Shown piece after piece: positions 38,504 to 50,900 of a stretch of DNA of 64,000 nucleotides. Each line of letters opens with the position of its first letter. Position 1 is the first letter of the stretch. Both the position numbers and the translations under genes were made by a program. The notes beneath the pieces are model-generated. The model was given only the letters and a program-made list of their open reading frames with translations. It was not told the origin of the DNA and did no database searches. The DNA is taken from assembly GCA_003993805.1 (NCBI GenBank), contig RSEF01000005.1, positions 13,735,980 to 13,799,979 of the forward strand. Direction: 5' to 3'. The DNA is from Himantopus leucocephalus (taxonomy: Eukaryota; Chordata; Aves; Charadriiformes; Recurvirostridae).

Positions 38504-41500
38504 CAGCCCCAGGCCAAAACCTATTTGGCTACCTGTTGTTTCCATCACCTGATTGACACAAGACCTTTCCCCAGTCCTTCACAAATTAGGGTTCTCAGCT
38601 AAGGAGTGAGCCACATTAGAGACATGTAAAGCTACCTGGGTTTAACTCTGCCTCTTGGCTTGGCTTCAGGTAGTTACTCATGTGAGCCTGTCAGCCCCAA
38701 AATCTGGTCACAGGCAGCGAGGGTCCCTGAGCCATGCTGTGCCTGGCCACTGCACCTCCCCTTGGGCTGCAAAACACCACCGGCTGTACCTGCACAACAG
38801 CACACGCGGTGCCCACCCAGGTCAGCAGCAGGATTGCCACTGAACTGCTGACCGCAGATAACACCTTTCCTAGGTGTTATAAAAGTAGATTTGAGTATAA
38901 CCCAACACCCTCTGATTCCTGTTGTAGGTTTGCCGTCATATTCAAACATGAGTCTATTACGCTCATCTTTTCCGATACCTGAAGTCCCTTTTGCCTTAGT
39001 TATCTACAGAAAAGGGTTCTGTAAATGCTCCTTCTGGAGGCAAACAAGGAGTCAGAAAACAAAATTAAGAGTCAAAAGAAAGCAGTGCTTTCCTTTCTTA
39101 AAAGTCAGAGAGTCATTAGAGCAATGCAGGCAGGAAGAGAGCCCGCATCAGCGGATACCCTGCTAGCAGGCTTAAAGGAGAAGGAATCCATAAAACCTCC
39201 AGTAATTCCAGCAGGCTGGGTACCCAGGATCACTTTCACAGTTTAGGAAACAGTTTCATCTCAACCCCCACAAATTGACCTTGGCAGAACATAGAAAGTT
39301 TGCACATAACAGCCATGTTTCTGCTGTGAGTAATCCAGTAATCTAAGTTAATGCTCCATTTTGTTAGTGGAACAAAACATCTTATTATCATATGAATAAG
39401 ACATTACAGGGAGAAAAAAAACCCCCAAAACTAAACCACGTTAAAATCACATTAATGGGAATTTGTAAGTCCATTTAACAAGATCCTTCTACCCATGGAG
39501 TTTCATCATTTTGTGCATCTTCATGTCTTTCCCACGTAGTTTTCAGTTTTGCACATTATCACATTTTTCCAATACACCAGAAGCAATGTATGTACGCTCA
39601 GGCTGAAACAATGTATGCAGGGCAGTTAAATGACGGAGTATCTTCCTCAGAAACAACCTAGCATGGATCTTTTGATTACTCACAGCTCAGTGAAAGAAGA
39701 GAAGGTAAGTGACTCTACATTTACAGACAATATATACAGCCTTACAGTAATATCTTCCTTTTGCTCTCCATTTTGTCAAGCCTACTGCATACACTCAGAG
39801 CTAATCTTGTTGAACTCTGCAGTTCAGGTTAGAGACCCACTGTGCACCTGAACATGACAAGAGACTATTGCCTGCTGTCGGCCAGCAAGGGAAGGAACAG
39901 CACACTGGGATATCCAGAAGTGGAGAGTATTGCTTACATACCTGCTATGTATATATCTATACCTGCAATCAGCTAGGTTAAAAAATTAGAGTACTGCATT
40001 TAGGGGGTTGTAGCTAAGTTGTATTTCTGTTTTTCACTCACTTTGTCTTCCAACCTAATTAGTTACAAGAACTCTCCAAAAGACAGTCTAAGCAAACACA
40101 GACCTAAGCATCTAAGGAAAAAAATTCAGGGGTCTCATCTGTGTCCTATAACAGCTCCAAGACTGCACACCGTCTCTTAGAAAAGAAAGCAACTTCAGCA
40201 AGTAATCGGTGCTAATTACATGAAAATTAGTTCAGGTACCTTACCTATATTAGTCACACTTGTAATCAGTTCAGATGCCCTCTGAGATACAGCAGTTTCT
40301 GGAAATAAGAACCAATGGATCTGGACAAGTAAGCTGTAATTTGAGGGGTGGGAACAGTAAGAAATATTTCAAGGGTGATGAGTTCAAGTCCAGTAGAAGA
40401 GAGCTGTCCGCTTTTCTAATGAGACAAGGTGCCTATTTCTAGCCCAGCTGGGCCAGGTAACATGAACTGTTATAGTTTGCTTATATTTAAAAACCTGAAT
40501 CTGGAGCCAGTGACGAGCTGGCTTTGCCACAGCAAATGAAGCGAAAGCACGAAGGACAGATTTAAGTTGTGGAATGTCTTTGAAGCTCTTGCACCATTTC
40601 ATGTCAGAAGGATCTACAGACGAAAGGAGAAATAATGTATTAAGAAGTGTGTGCCGTCCAAGTTCATACAGCTCGTGGCTTTGCAAGTTCTCACGGAATT
40701 AGCACAGTCACGTGCATTAAAGGGTGGGTATATAAATACCTTTGGCTGCATTAATACCATGCTTATTAGTACCAACATTATTCCTGGGCAACCCTTTTCT
40801 CCTGCCTCTTCCACACTGACACTGCAATATTCTGAACTGTATCAAAATTAAGTAATTCATGGGTAGATGCTTCCAACAGCAGTTGAAGCTTTTCCCTTCC
40901 AAAACCTCAGTCACTGTGCCGTGAGTTCAGACGTGCAGGACCACCTTGCAAAGGATGAGTGCTCAGCCTCCCAAGGAATTTGAGCGCAAAGACAGAAGCT
41001 GATGTAGTAGTGATGAGGAAGTTTAAAGCGACTGACTGTTTCCCAACATCTGAAACACACCAGGTAAGGTCAAGGTCACCAGTCCTCAGACACTGGACAC
41101 AGCATAAAACCCTAGCACAGTTTATGCCTGACAGATGCACGTAGATGGGCAGGCTGTGCTCAGAGGGGTGAGCAGTTACACACACCACACTTGCCACCAT
41201 CAGAGGTTCTGCAGCTTTTAGGTTGACATCATGCAACTGCAGCTTTTCAATATAGAAACAGGATGACTCCCCATGGTTACTCACACCTTCACAGTTCGAG
41301 CCAAAACAAGGAAAAGAAAAAACATCCTTTCTCCTAGCTGATCCTGACCGAAAGGTGAGTCTAGGCATGGATTCATTGCTGAAAACCAGGGGCTGAAGAG
41401 CAACCCATCAGGACTCCCAGCACACCAGCTACGGTAACTAGCACAGAGTGAAGATGAGCCACTCCACAGGAAGGGCTGTAGAGGCAACTAATTCCTCCAG

Positions 41501-44500
41501 AGCAGAGGGAAAAGGCACAGCTCAGAGGTGTCTGCATACAGGTTCTCCACAGACTGTTCCCAAAATGGTGCAGTAGACAGTACTCCATCTATGCTCCCTG
41601 AGCGCACACACACACATGCAAAGGAGCCTTGAAGAAGGATTCCCCAAGATGAGGGTGAAAGTGTTATTCCAAGCTTCCTAGCTTAGGCTCACAGCTCCTG
41701 CCAGCCAGTGACTCCCACTGTATCAGTCACACATGTAGCACACAGGCTTCCCCAGCTCTCCCCACACATGTACATACAGGCTTTTTGCTGTTGCAAAGAG
41801 AAAGAGGGAAGCAAATCAAGGAGAAATGCATTCAGCCCCATGTTATTTGGCAATGCTGAGGGTGACAGAACAAGTATTAAGCAGCTAGCGCAAACCACTA
41901 CGCAATAAATAACTAACAAGCTCCTGGAAGATCTATAAAGTGCCCTTTCATTCTTGCCTACCCTCAGATGGGCAGGTGCAGGCAGTAAGGCAGGAGTGTA
42001 GAAAGAAACTCTTAACCCTCCAGACAGTACAGTCTCCAAAGCTGATATTATGGTCAAACAGCACAACCCATAAACCAGCCCTTTTCTGTCTGTCATCATT
42101 CTTGCCTTATTGTCCTGGGCTTTGATTTGTTCGCTGTGAGCGGGCATGCTCCATTTCTCAACCACATGCCAGCAAACATGCTGGCATGCTGCCCACCCTA
42201 AATACCATGCAGGCAGGATGGCGCCTCCAATACTTAAAACAATATTTAATGTTTTACATCATTGTGGGCCTGTAGATTATTTTCTAAATCCATGAAGCAA
42301 CAGTAGATCAGCATGTGGTTTGCTAATGCTGCATAAGGAAATAATGCACGAGGGGAAGAGATTAGTGTGAAGCACTTGAAATTACAGTTGGCATTAGCTA
42401 CAGAATAGCGTATAGCATGTGATGACCCACTCGTCTCAGGCTCCACTGTGCATCTAACAGCAGACTAAGAAAGGCACATGTGGAAGAATGCCTGCCCAAG
42501 CAGCAGTTTCACTATTCTAGTTCTACCCTCCGAAATCTTTGAAGAAAAGTTTCTCTAGGAACTGCTTAGATGAATAGAATTGCTAAATATTAGTAGGGGC
42601 ATTGTTTTCAGAAGAGAGGACACAGGTGTAAGGCAAAAACCTCAAATACAAGCCTGCACAATGAAAAAAAAAGATATCAACATGACAGGCAGGGAATGAC
42701 ACAGTCTGGTTTATGCCGACACGTACCACAGACCTCAAGTTTATATTCACAAATCATCAGTGGATTGTTCTTTCTGCCACTAGTGTTACAAGTCACCTTA
42801 AAGACCTGAGTGAACACCATCACACCGAAGTGATTAAGATAGTGGTATAAAATGCAAGAGTTCAAGAACAGTATCGTAAGTGAAAATAGCATTTGTTAAC
42901 AGGAGAAAGTTGCCTCAAACCACATGAGGATATCTTACACTGTCTTCCCAGCTATATTTGCTTGTCCAGTTATCAACTCTGTTATGAAATTAATTTTGCA
43001 GGATTAGTGTCCAAATCCCTTTTGGTTGCCTTATATTTGTCACTACTGAGGGCGACAGCAAGGAGCATATCTGCATTTCCAGAACAGAAGTCTGACAATA
43101 AAAAAAGAATCCAAGATGAACAGTGAGGTCCACCGACCTCAAGGTCAAGTGACACAAGTCTCAAACGCTGCAGGTTCAAGAAGCCACCCATACATTTGCA
43201 TAGTAACTCCTCAGTAGGTACTTTGAGCTGAAACTAACACACTAGACACTGCAGGTACCTAGACTGCCCCCCCCCCGAGCCACCACAAGGAAACTAAGGC
43301 AGCAAAGGAGAGAAGTTTCTCTTAAAGATGAGGAGCTGACAAAAAGAGGGACTGGCCATTTCGCCACACAAGCGGTCACCTCTGAAATCCAAGTGCCTTG
43401 GTCCCACTCAGATCCTAATACAAATACAAGCTATTCTTGTCACGGTGACTAGTCCTATGCTTTTCAGTAGAGTCAGTTCAACAAGACACTGGAGATTTAG
43501 CCCTGGCTCTCGAGTTGCAGTCACTGACCAGAAGTGACCGAGAGCACCATGGACACCAATATCAAGTAGACCATAGCACACAGTCCTTCCCTGGAGGCAG
43601 ACACTGATAGCAGAGCAGCTTCTCTTTGTTTCAGCACCAAAAATCTTTAGGAGCAGGCTTCAAAGAAAATGTAAGCATACTTAAGTGCATTTCAATTCAA
43701 CAGTTAGTATTTAATTATTTATCTGAACTGACTGTAAACTCAAGTAGTGTTGGGCAAGATTTAACTACGAGAGTCTTCCCAGCTTATTTGGGGGTGCCAG
43801 TCCTGCCCCATCCTCATTCCTTCCCCCCAGTGTTACAGAAAACACTATATTTTGATGTTACACCCGTATGGGAACTCAGGTACTACGCTATGGTCATTCT
43901 TGTTAGCTTTTCCACTTCATATCATTCATTCTGTGTTCAGAATCATTTTTGGATCCAGAAACTTGGATTTGGACCCCTTTTCTGCTCTGCCGTGCTCACA
44001 GGACAGTGTCAGCAGCTTCGTAACATACATGCTCACCGTACTGGCCACGTGTAAAGAGGTACAGACCCCCACACTCCCTCCCACAGGTATCCTGGAGCTG
44101 TACATGACTTCTGAATTTTACCCTGTAAAAACCAGATTTATTTAGAAAAAGAGTTTAAAAATCCCTGAAATTGAAGCAGTCTTTTGTTCTTAGAACACAT
44201 GAATACTTTTTCCATTCTCCAAGAAGTTTGTCTGGCCCCGAATAATTTTTCCTTGCCTGCCCAGCCACCAAACTGAAGAAAAATAACAAATTATTTACAC
44301 ATTTCTGGTTTTCAGCAGAAGTCTGTTCAAAGAAAGCTTCACCATGTAGCCTTCAGTGCCAGTGTTTTCTCAATAGTACAAGAGCTTCCCCACATACACT
44401 TCTCAACTTTTCCTCTTCAGAGAGGACTGACTACTGAAGTCACCTAGCGGTGCGTTCTCTGCTTATTTACAGTACTGCAGCAAAACGCATTTTTGAAGTT

Positions 44501-45556
44501 ATCTGTACCCTAGCAAGTGTCATTACCTCACATGCAGTGCAACTGTTACTCTTTTTACAATGAACTATTCTATTTTACTTAATGGCATTTTTCTATTATT
44601 TCTCTGTAGAGGCTTCCAACTGTTGCTGGATACAAAAATGCATCTAAAAGAGTTGTGTGCCAGAGACATATGCCTACGCGATGACTCCAGGATTATTTCC
44701 TTTAAAATTTGATAGGGAGATGTGTACTACTTTGTAGTATGATCCATTTCAACTGTGTTCCAGCAAGGTAGGTAATCCTACACTGTCCCACTTTTATAAG
44801 AATCCAGGCAATTTGAATTAATAGCATAAAAGTATAGCACTTACCATAAACATGGAACAGTTGCTTTATTGCACTTGTCAAATGCATTCCTCTCTTTGGT
44901 CACAGTTATGGTCAAAGAATTTAATAAAAAATGAACAAGCAATTCACAATAAAAAGGAACTCAAAAAAAAAAGTCAAAGCTGGAGAAAGCATCACAGACC
45001 CTACATGTTTGAATTCTTATGTTTTTTCCAGTCTGGCTCTCATTCTTAGTTCAGCAAGTTTCTTATGAGCCCCATCCCTCATTCAGTACAAATTCCAGAG
45101 TGGCAAGGACACCAGAGAGGCTCTTCCCTTCAGCCTCCTGATAAATATGGAGTGACTAAACAAGTAGTTCTAGAGGTGTTTAGCAAGCTCATTTCAAAAT
45201 GTTTTTCTGGCTGTATCTAAACTGCCCCATAGACCAGCCAGGAGGAAAGAGCCATCCTCATCACCTCACCTGCTGAAACATGCTTATGGTGGGCACCACT
45301 GCCTGTGGGAAGTCTCTGCTCCCAAGGCTTAAAGCACCTCTGGACACTTTGCATGGCCTCCAGCTATTCCCTATGGCAATGGGGGATGACAGCTTGAGAA
45401 GTATTGCCCCCCCAAACTCCTCTGAGGGCCAAGTGGGATCTGCAGACATTCTGAGCCCCTATTGAGTGCTGGCTCCTTAAATGAGTAACAAGACAGGGGC
45501 CAGGCACTAGCTTGGCAGACAACTGTCCCAAAATTCACATGCTTCAAGAGGTCCAC
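38504..45556. other. Noncoding stretch with two longer minus-strand open frames
   Basis: No gene family recognised. The longest open frames, 40907-41368 (153 codons) and 41689-42165 (158 codons), both on the minus strand, have no recognisable domain. The second has a hydrophobic run, VIYCVVVCASCLILVL, that could pass for a membrane segment. In 7 kb of moderately GC-rich DNA such lengths can arise by chance. A 10-base C tract is at 43267-43276 and a perfect hairpin is at 42165-42188. Confidence 0.45.
42165..42188. other. Perfect 10-bp hairpin with 4-nt loop
   Basis: CATGCCAGCA and TGCTGGCATG are exact reverse complements separated by AACA. About one such structure is expected by chance in a window of this size, so I attach no function. 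Confidence 0.6.
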
Positions 45557-46256
45557 CTTGGGCAGACCCTTAAGGATCTGGGGGTCCTGGTAGATAGTAA
45601 ATTATCCATGAGCCAGCAATGTGCCCTTGCTGCCAGGAAGGCCAATGGAATCCTGGGCTGCATAGGGAAGAGTGTGGCCAGTAGGTCGAGGGAGGTCATT
45701 CTCCCCCTCTATTCTGCCCTGGTGAGGCCACAACTGGAATACTGTGTCCAGTTTTGGGCTCCCCAGTTCAAGAGGGACAGGGAACTGCTGGAGAGAGTCC
45801 AGCGCAGGGCAACTAAGATGATTGAGGGATTGGAGCATCTCCCTTATGAGGAAAGGCTGAGAGAGCTGGGACTCTTTAGCCTGGAGAAGAGAAGGCTGAG
45901 GGGAGACCTTATTATGGTATACAAGTATCTTAGGGGTGGGTTGAAGGAGGATGCAGCCAGACTCTTTTCAGTGGTTCCCAATGACAGGACGAGGGGCAAT
46001 GGGCACAAGCTGGAACATAGGAGGTTCCGTTCAAATATACGGAAAAACTTCTTTACGGTCAGGGTGACAGAGCACTGGAACAGGCTGCCCAGGGAGGTTG
46101 TGGAGTCCCCTTCTCTGGAGATCTTCAAGTCTCGCCTGGATGCAGTCCTGAGTAATGTGCTCTAGGCAATCCTGCTTTGGCAGGGGAGTTGGACTAGATG
46201 ATCTCTAGAGGTCCCTTCCAACTCTGAAAATTCCGTGATTCCGTGATTCCGTGATT
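45557..46256 (+). mobile_element. CR1 LINE, 5'-truncated, well-preserved 3' part
   Basis: About 700 bp of a CR1 non-LTR retrotransposon in plus orientation. It carries the last ~200 codons of ORF2, a short 3' UTR containing GGAGTTGGACTAGATGATCT and AGAGGTCCCTTCCAACTC, and a terminal 8-bp microsatellite ATTCCGTG repeated three times plus ATT (46230-46256). The short 3' repeat instead of poly-A is characteristic of CR1. The 5' end is lost near 45557, typical of target-primed reverse transcription that stopped early. The coding part has no stop or frameshift, so this is the youngest-looking insertion in the window. It cannot move by itself because the endonuclease and the reverse transcriptase core are absent. 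Confidence 0.96.
45572..46165 (+). pseudogene. CR1 ORF2 C-terminal fragment (reverse transcriptase/endonuclease polyprotein)
   Basis: An uninterrupted reading frame begins at the CR1-like KDLGVLVD segment and runs to TAG at 46163-46165. It shows the conserved CR1 C-terminal blocks in order: [20 protein letters not shown], then [49 protein letters not shown], and [20 protein letters not shown]. These lie downstream of the catalytic reverse transcriptase motifs, in the thumb and C-terminal region. The intact protein is several times longer, so this is a non-functional remnant although open. The frame extends upstream to an ATG at 45512, but the ~20 residues before KDLGV are flanking genomic sequence. 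No host function is indicated. Confidence 0.95.
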
Positions 46257-47778
46257 AAGATCAAGGGGTTCAGGAGTATTCTGAGCCCTGACACAGAGCA
46301 CCACCTCAACTCAACAAGAAGCATCACCCAATTTCTTTGGGACCATGCAACTCTGGAGGAAGTCATTGGAGACTTGTAGTCCACAGTTTGAAAGAGAGAC
46401 CAGTAACACACAGCTTCTTTGAAAACCATTGCTGATGGCAAAAGATTAACAGAAGGCGTGACTGGAAACAGAAATGCTCAACTTTGAGAAACGTGAACGG
46501 ATGCTGCACACAGGATAAAGATCTGCCCTATTTGCTAAACAGAAATAGAAGCAGTAGCTATGCACAGAATGGCTGACAACATCATTGCCCAGGTTATTAA
46601 CCTAGATGGCTCATCATGTGTACAGCCACCTGCCCACCGCTTAGCTTTGAGTCCCAGGTATCTGAGGGACAGCCCATGGGCTGCCGTGCTCACACAGAGC
46701 ATGGCTGGAGCAGACAAATCCTGCAGCACTTCCGGCCCCACACCCTCACGCTGCTCCAAGCCTCGAAGCTTGGCCACCTCATTCCAGGCTGGCCACAGAA
46801 CAAACACTTTAAAGTCTAAAAAGCTGCATTTTCCAGCACCAAAGAACAGCAGCGGATAGAAAGAAATCTCTAACATGATATTTAGAAAACAAACCCCTTT
46901 ATTTCTAAAGCACCACAACTGATCTGGAAAATTCATGTGTTTGCTATAGCAGAGGCAAATAGCTTGACAGACCCACTATAAAACAAACGATTTACCATTT
47001 TGATGTGGCATGGTGGTGGCAGAAAGCATAATTTTATCTGCTTTTACTGCACTGACCTCTGAACCTTTGCATTATAATTTGAGAAGCAGCTGTGTATTTA
47101 GACTCACAACACCCTGCTATGTTCTTCCGTTTGTCCGACAAGCGCAGCGAGCGTCAGTCACTCTTGGCGATTAGCACAGCCACCGAGGAGATTGCCACAG
47201 GGGAAGACCTAGTGCCCCCTGCCCAAGACAGGTGCACACCACTGTCACATCCAACACATGTCCTTTGGGCTTGTTACCAGTGTTGTCATCAAAGCATATT
47301 ATCAGCTTGTTTATCAGTAAGTGCAACATCACACAAGAGACTCCCAGTAGTTTGAATTTAATTAACATCTTAGTGGTGCCTGTCAAAGGCTTCTTTTCTT
47401 CTAGAAGTGTATCAGGAAGAGTTTAAAGATAAGGTACTGGGGTCAGAGCAGAAGATGCTACAGGAGGCTTTTTTTTGGTTCTCAAATGGAAAAATAAAAT
47501 AACCTACTAAATAAAACTAATCTGAAGTCACAAATAGATTTTTCTTCAAGTCTGCCACAGGCCTAGTCAAGAATTATTCTTGTATGCAAAGTGTTAATAG
47601 CTATAATATAGCAAAACCTCATGAAGTTTAAAAATTAAAAGTTTAAGAATCCAAGTGTCTAATACATGTCAGTCATGGGTTTGTTTTAGTAATCCTGCAG
47701 GTCCAGGGGTCCGTATGAAGGTCCCAAACACTGCCTGTTACTTGAGAAAGCAAGGGAACCTCCAGCACATTAGCATTT
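46257..47778. other. Noncoding stretch, no gene recognised
   Basis: No named repeat or gene. The longest open frame is 133 codons on the minus strand (46535-46936), unrecognised. Confidence 0.5.
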
Positions 47779-47905
47779 TGGCCCTGATCCAAGAAAGCAC
47801 TTAAGCACATGCTTAACTTTAAGCACATGAGTGCTCCCACCCACATAAAAGGACCACTTATTCACTGAAAATTAAGCATCTGCAGAAATACTTTACTGTA
47901 TCAGC
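47779..47905. mobile_element. Old palindromic MITE-like element
   Basis: The left arm reads GGCCCTGATCC, then AAAGCACTTAAGCACATGCT, TAACTTTAAGCACATGAGTG and CTCCCA. The right arm, after a short centre, reads GGACCACTTATTCACTGAAA, ATTAAGCATCTGC, AGAAATACTTTACTGTATCA. The right arm is a diverged reverse complement of the left, so the whole is a long, nearly complete inverted repeat of about 127 bp. The words match a palindromic element that I know as abundant in turtles and crocodilians and present as old relics in birds (core: GATCC..GCACTTAAGCACATGCTTAA..GAGT..CCC). It encodes nothing; movement would have needed a DNA transposase supplied elsewhere. I do not assign a family name. Confidence 0.7.
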
Positions 47906-50900
47906 TTCTTTGCTGAGCATCTTACAGGATTACACCCTATCAAGTGACTCTCTGGAAAAAAAATACCACCTAAACAGAAGTTGACTTCAGGCAGGATTGC
48001 TGATTGCCAAGAGCTGCCTAAGCACATGTGGCACTCCCCTACAGAGGCCCATGTCCTCCCCAGCTCTCACAACAGCTGCACAGCAGCAAGGAGCCTCTCC
48101 CAAGGGCAGCGTGTGTCTAGAGCTGCTGTTTCAGCCTTTGCCTTGTGGTTCTAAAAAAAGGTTATGCAGAAGCTATTCACTCTGACCAAAAGCTTACCTG
48201 CTTCACTGAAGGGTGGGATGTAAAAGCACAGACCTGCCGCAAGGCACTACACTGCTTACACGAGGCAAGAGCTGCTTCCAGTTAAGACGAACAAGGTGTT
48301 AGGATGAAAAACAGCAATCTACTCCAGACTGGTTGCTTTGGATCAGACCCTAGAGACCTTAAATTATATACACAAGGAGGTGGTGAGAGGATAAGAGCAG
48401 CACAGAAATTAACGTACACAGGCAGAGGATAAGGCAGTAAAAACCCATTCTAAGCAGGCCATGGAAAGAGATTGTGTCACATCTCTCACATGCATTTTTG
48501 GAAGGTAATCACAGTGACAAATATTAAATATGGTTCAGGCTCCCACAGCAGAGTAATACTCACCAATTCCTCCAGCGACATTTAGAAAAGAGAGATTACT
48601 CCTAGTGACAGATTAGATATCCCTAAGAAAAGTCCATGCCCAAACACCCTGAAGCCCTTCCAGGATGAAGCCTACTTATGACTCCCTCTCACATGCTTGC
48701 TGGATCTCCCTCCTTGGGTAAGGAATCTGGATGCTGAAGGCAGGATCCCAGCACGAGCAACTGAGGAACTGCGGGCTCAGGTGTTCCACAAAAAAAAACA
48801 CTTGTCTTAACACTACAAGGTAACCTTAAGGTTATCATGACTGTTACAGAACATAGAACTGGTCTTAAAGTAACAGTTTGTTACTAACTACAAGCTACTG
48901 ATACCAATTTGTTAGTGGCAGAAGTTTAGGACACATTTGAGGGAAGTGATGGTGGAAACAGCAAGACAGCAGTTTATGGTTTATACAAAAATACTAGTCC
49001 AACCAAGGCTGCTGGACCTGTCTGAGCAGCTCTGCTTTGAGATGCAGAATAAATCCCTCTGCAGTGCATCTACATGCTGCTGCCAACCCACCCTGAAGTC
49101 GGAGCATAAGCAATAGTCAGTCCACTTTAAAGAAAACCAAATGTTTCTGTTTCTGCACCAAGCTGTGCAACAGGCTGCTCCTGAGCAGAAAGTCTGAATT
49201 ATTTGTACTGAAGTCACAAGCTGGCCACCCACCACACAGGTTTCCTACCTGCTGCTCCACACCAAGGCACACCCTGCCTGCAGGACACGAGCACGGGCAC
49301 CTGTCAGCTCCCATGATTTGTGACCCATCTGACAAGGACGGCTGGAGCCACTGTTTACAGCCCGGTGTCACTTTTGGCTGTGTGTGTTCCAGCTGCTGTT
49401 GTTGGGAGCGCTTTCCTTACCGATTCAGATCAAAGGCTGCACCAACACAAACACATGAGTTTTACAAGTCAGTCAGCTGTGCGCTATAACGAAGGTGTGC
49501 CTGAGATGCTCCCTAACATTCCTCTTGCCATGCCTAAAATTGGCATCAGCTTGTGCAAGGATTAAGATCAGGTAGACGGGAACTACCAGCCACAATGTTG
49601 GCACTAGCAGAAAAGGTGACTTTAAGCCACTTACTTAGTAAGTAGTTTTGAATGCACATAAAGTACCAAGCTATAGTTCTTACTAGGCTTTCTATAGTGG
49701 AGCAAATGCAAACCAGCTTTTTTTTACTACCTAAGCAGATACACAGACTACTTCAAAATCTAGATACTCAACATTGTGGCACATGACAGAAGGTTTCAAC
49801 TGGTCCCATAAAGAAATCCTTCATGCTTCTTAACTGCACCATTTTAAGACCAGAAAAACAATTAATCTTGCACAGAGATCCAGCACGCAGGTCTTGTTAA
49901 GCAAGAAACAGTGATGCACAAGGCGTGGGGTAGAGTCACTGACCAGGCTGAAGTTAATGCAACAGAAGTCAGTTTCCTGCACCATTATTTTGCTGGCGAC
50001 TCCTAACTTCAAAGTTTTACAAAGAATAAGACAACCATTTCCACATTTGACTATTTCACTTTGAAAGCAATGTAACCTAGGGTTAGCTACTTTCTTTCCA
50101 CATGTATCTGGTAGAGATATATTTATCATCAAGAGAATTTCCTCCTCCTCTTCCCCCTACTTAACAGCTCTTGACTTTGTGTGGCCCTTCTATGCCAGTA
50201 TATTGTTTGTGCTTTTTGTAAGACACTACTTGAAAGTATGACATGTTTATGTAAGAGGCGTTGATGGCTAACACAGGCTTTGGCGCAGTAGGGCATTTGG
50301 GATGGTGTCACAGAGGAATGCTCTCCCCTGATTTATGAGCACGTTATAGTTATTCAGGTGGAGTGGCAGGACGTGGCAGTAAGCACCATCATACAGATCA
50401 AATGTGTTTTAAGTTCATAGATCAGGCTGAAGCACTGCCAATCGCCACAGGGTTGTGGCAGTGGCAGCTAAGCCCTCTATTTTTAAACAGAAAGCAATCT
50501 CTGAAGACAAGGAGCTGCCCTCCTCCTTAAGCCTTACTAACCAAAATCTCGCACTGTTCTTATGAACCCTGTTCTGCAATTTGAGCACGGCGTATGTGCA
50601 GATTCAGAGACAGATGCTTATGCTAGCCTACAAGTTTGACATATTACAACATTCTTTTCATAAGACAAGTCTGATTCACTTGACTGTTTCCAGGTATTAC
50701 TTTAACTACTCGAAGAAAGTCCTTCAACCCTGCCCCTTATAATCTGCTTTATTTAAAATGGGTACAAGTTGAAGAGATGTTCTTTAGAGGCACGTAACTG
50801 AAGTTTTCATGTTTATAAGCCCATTCACTCTATACTGTGCTCCCCTACAGAAAACAAGCTTTGGAGCATCACCTGCTTCCCCAGCAGCCAAGCCCCGTGC

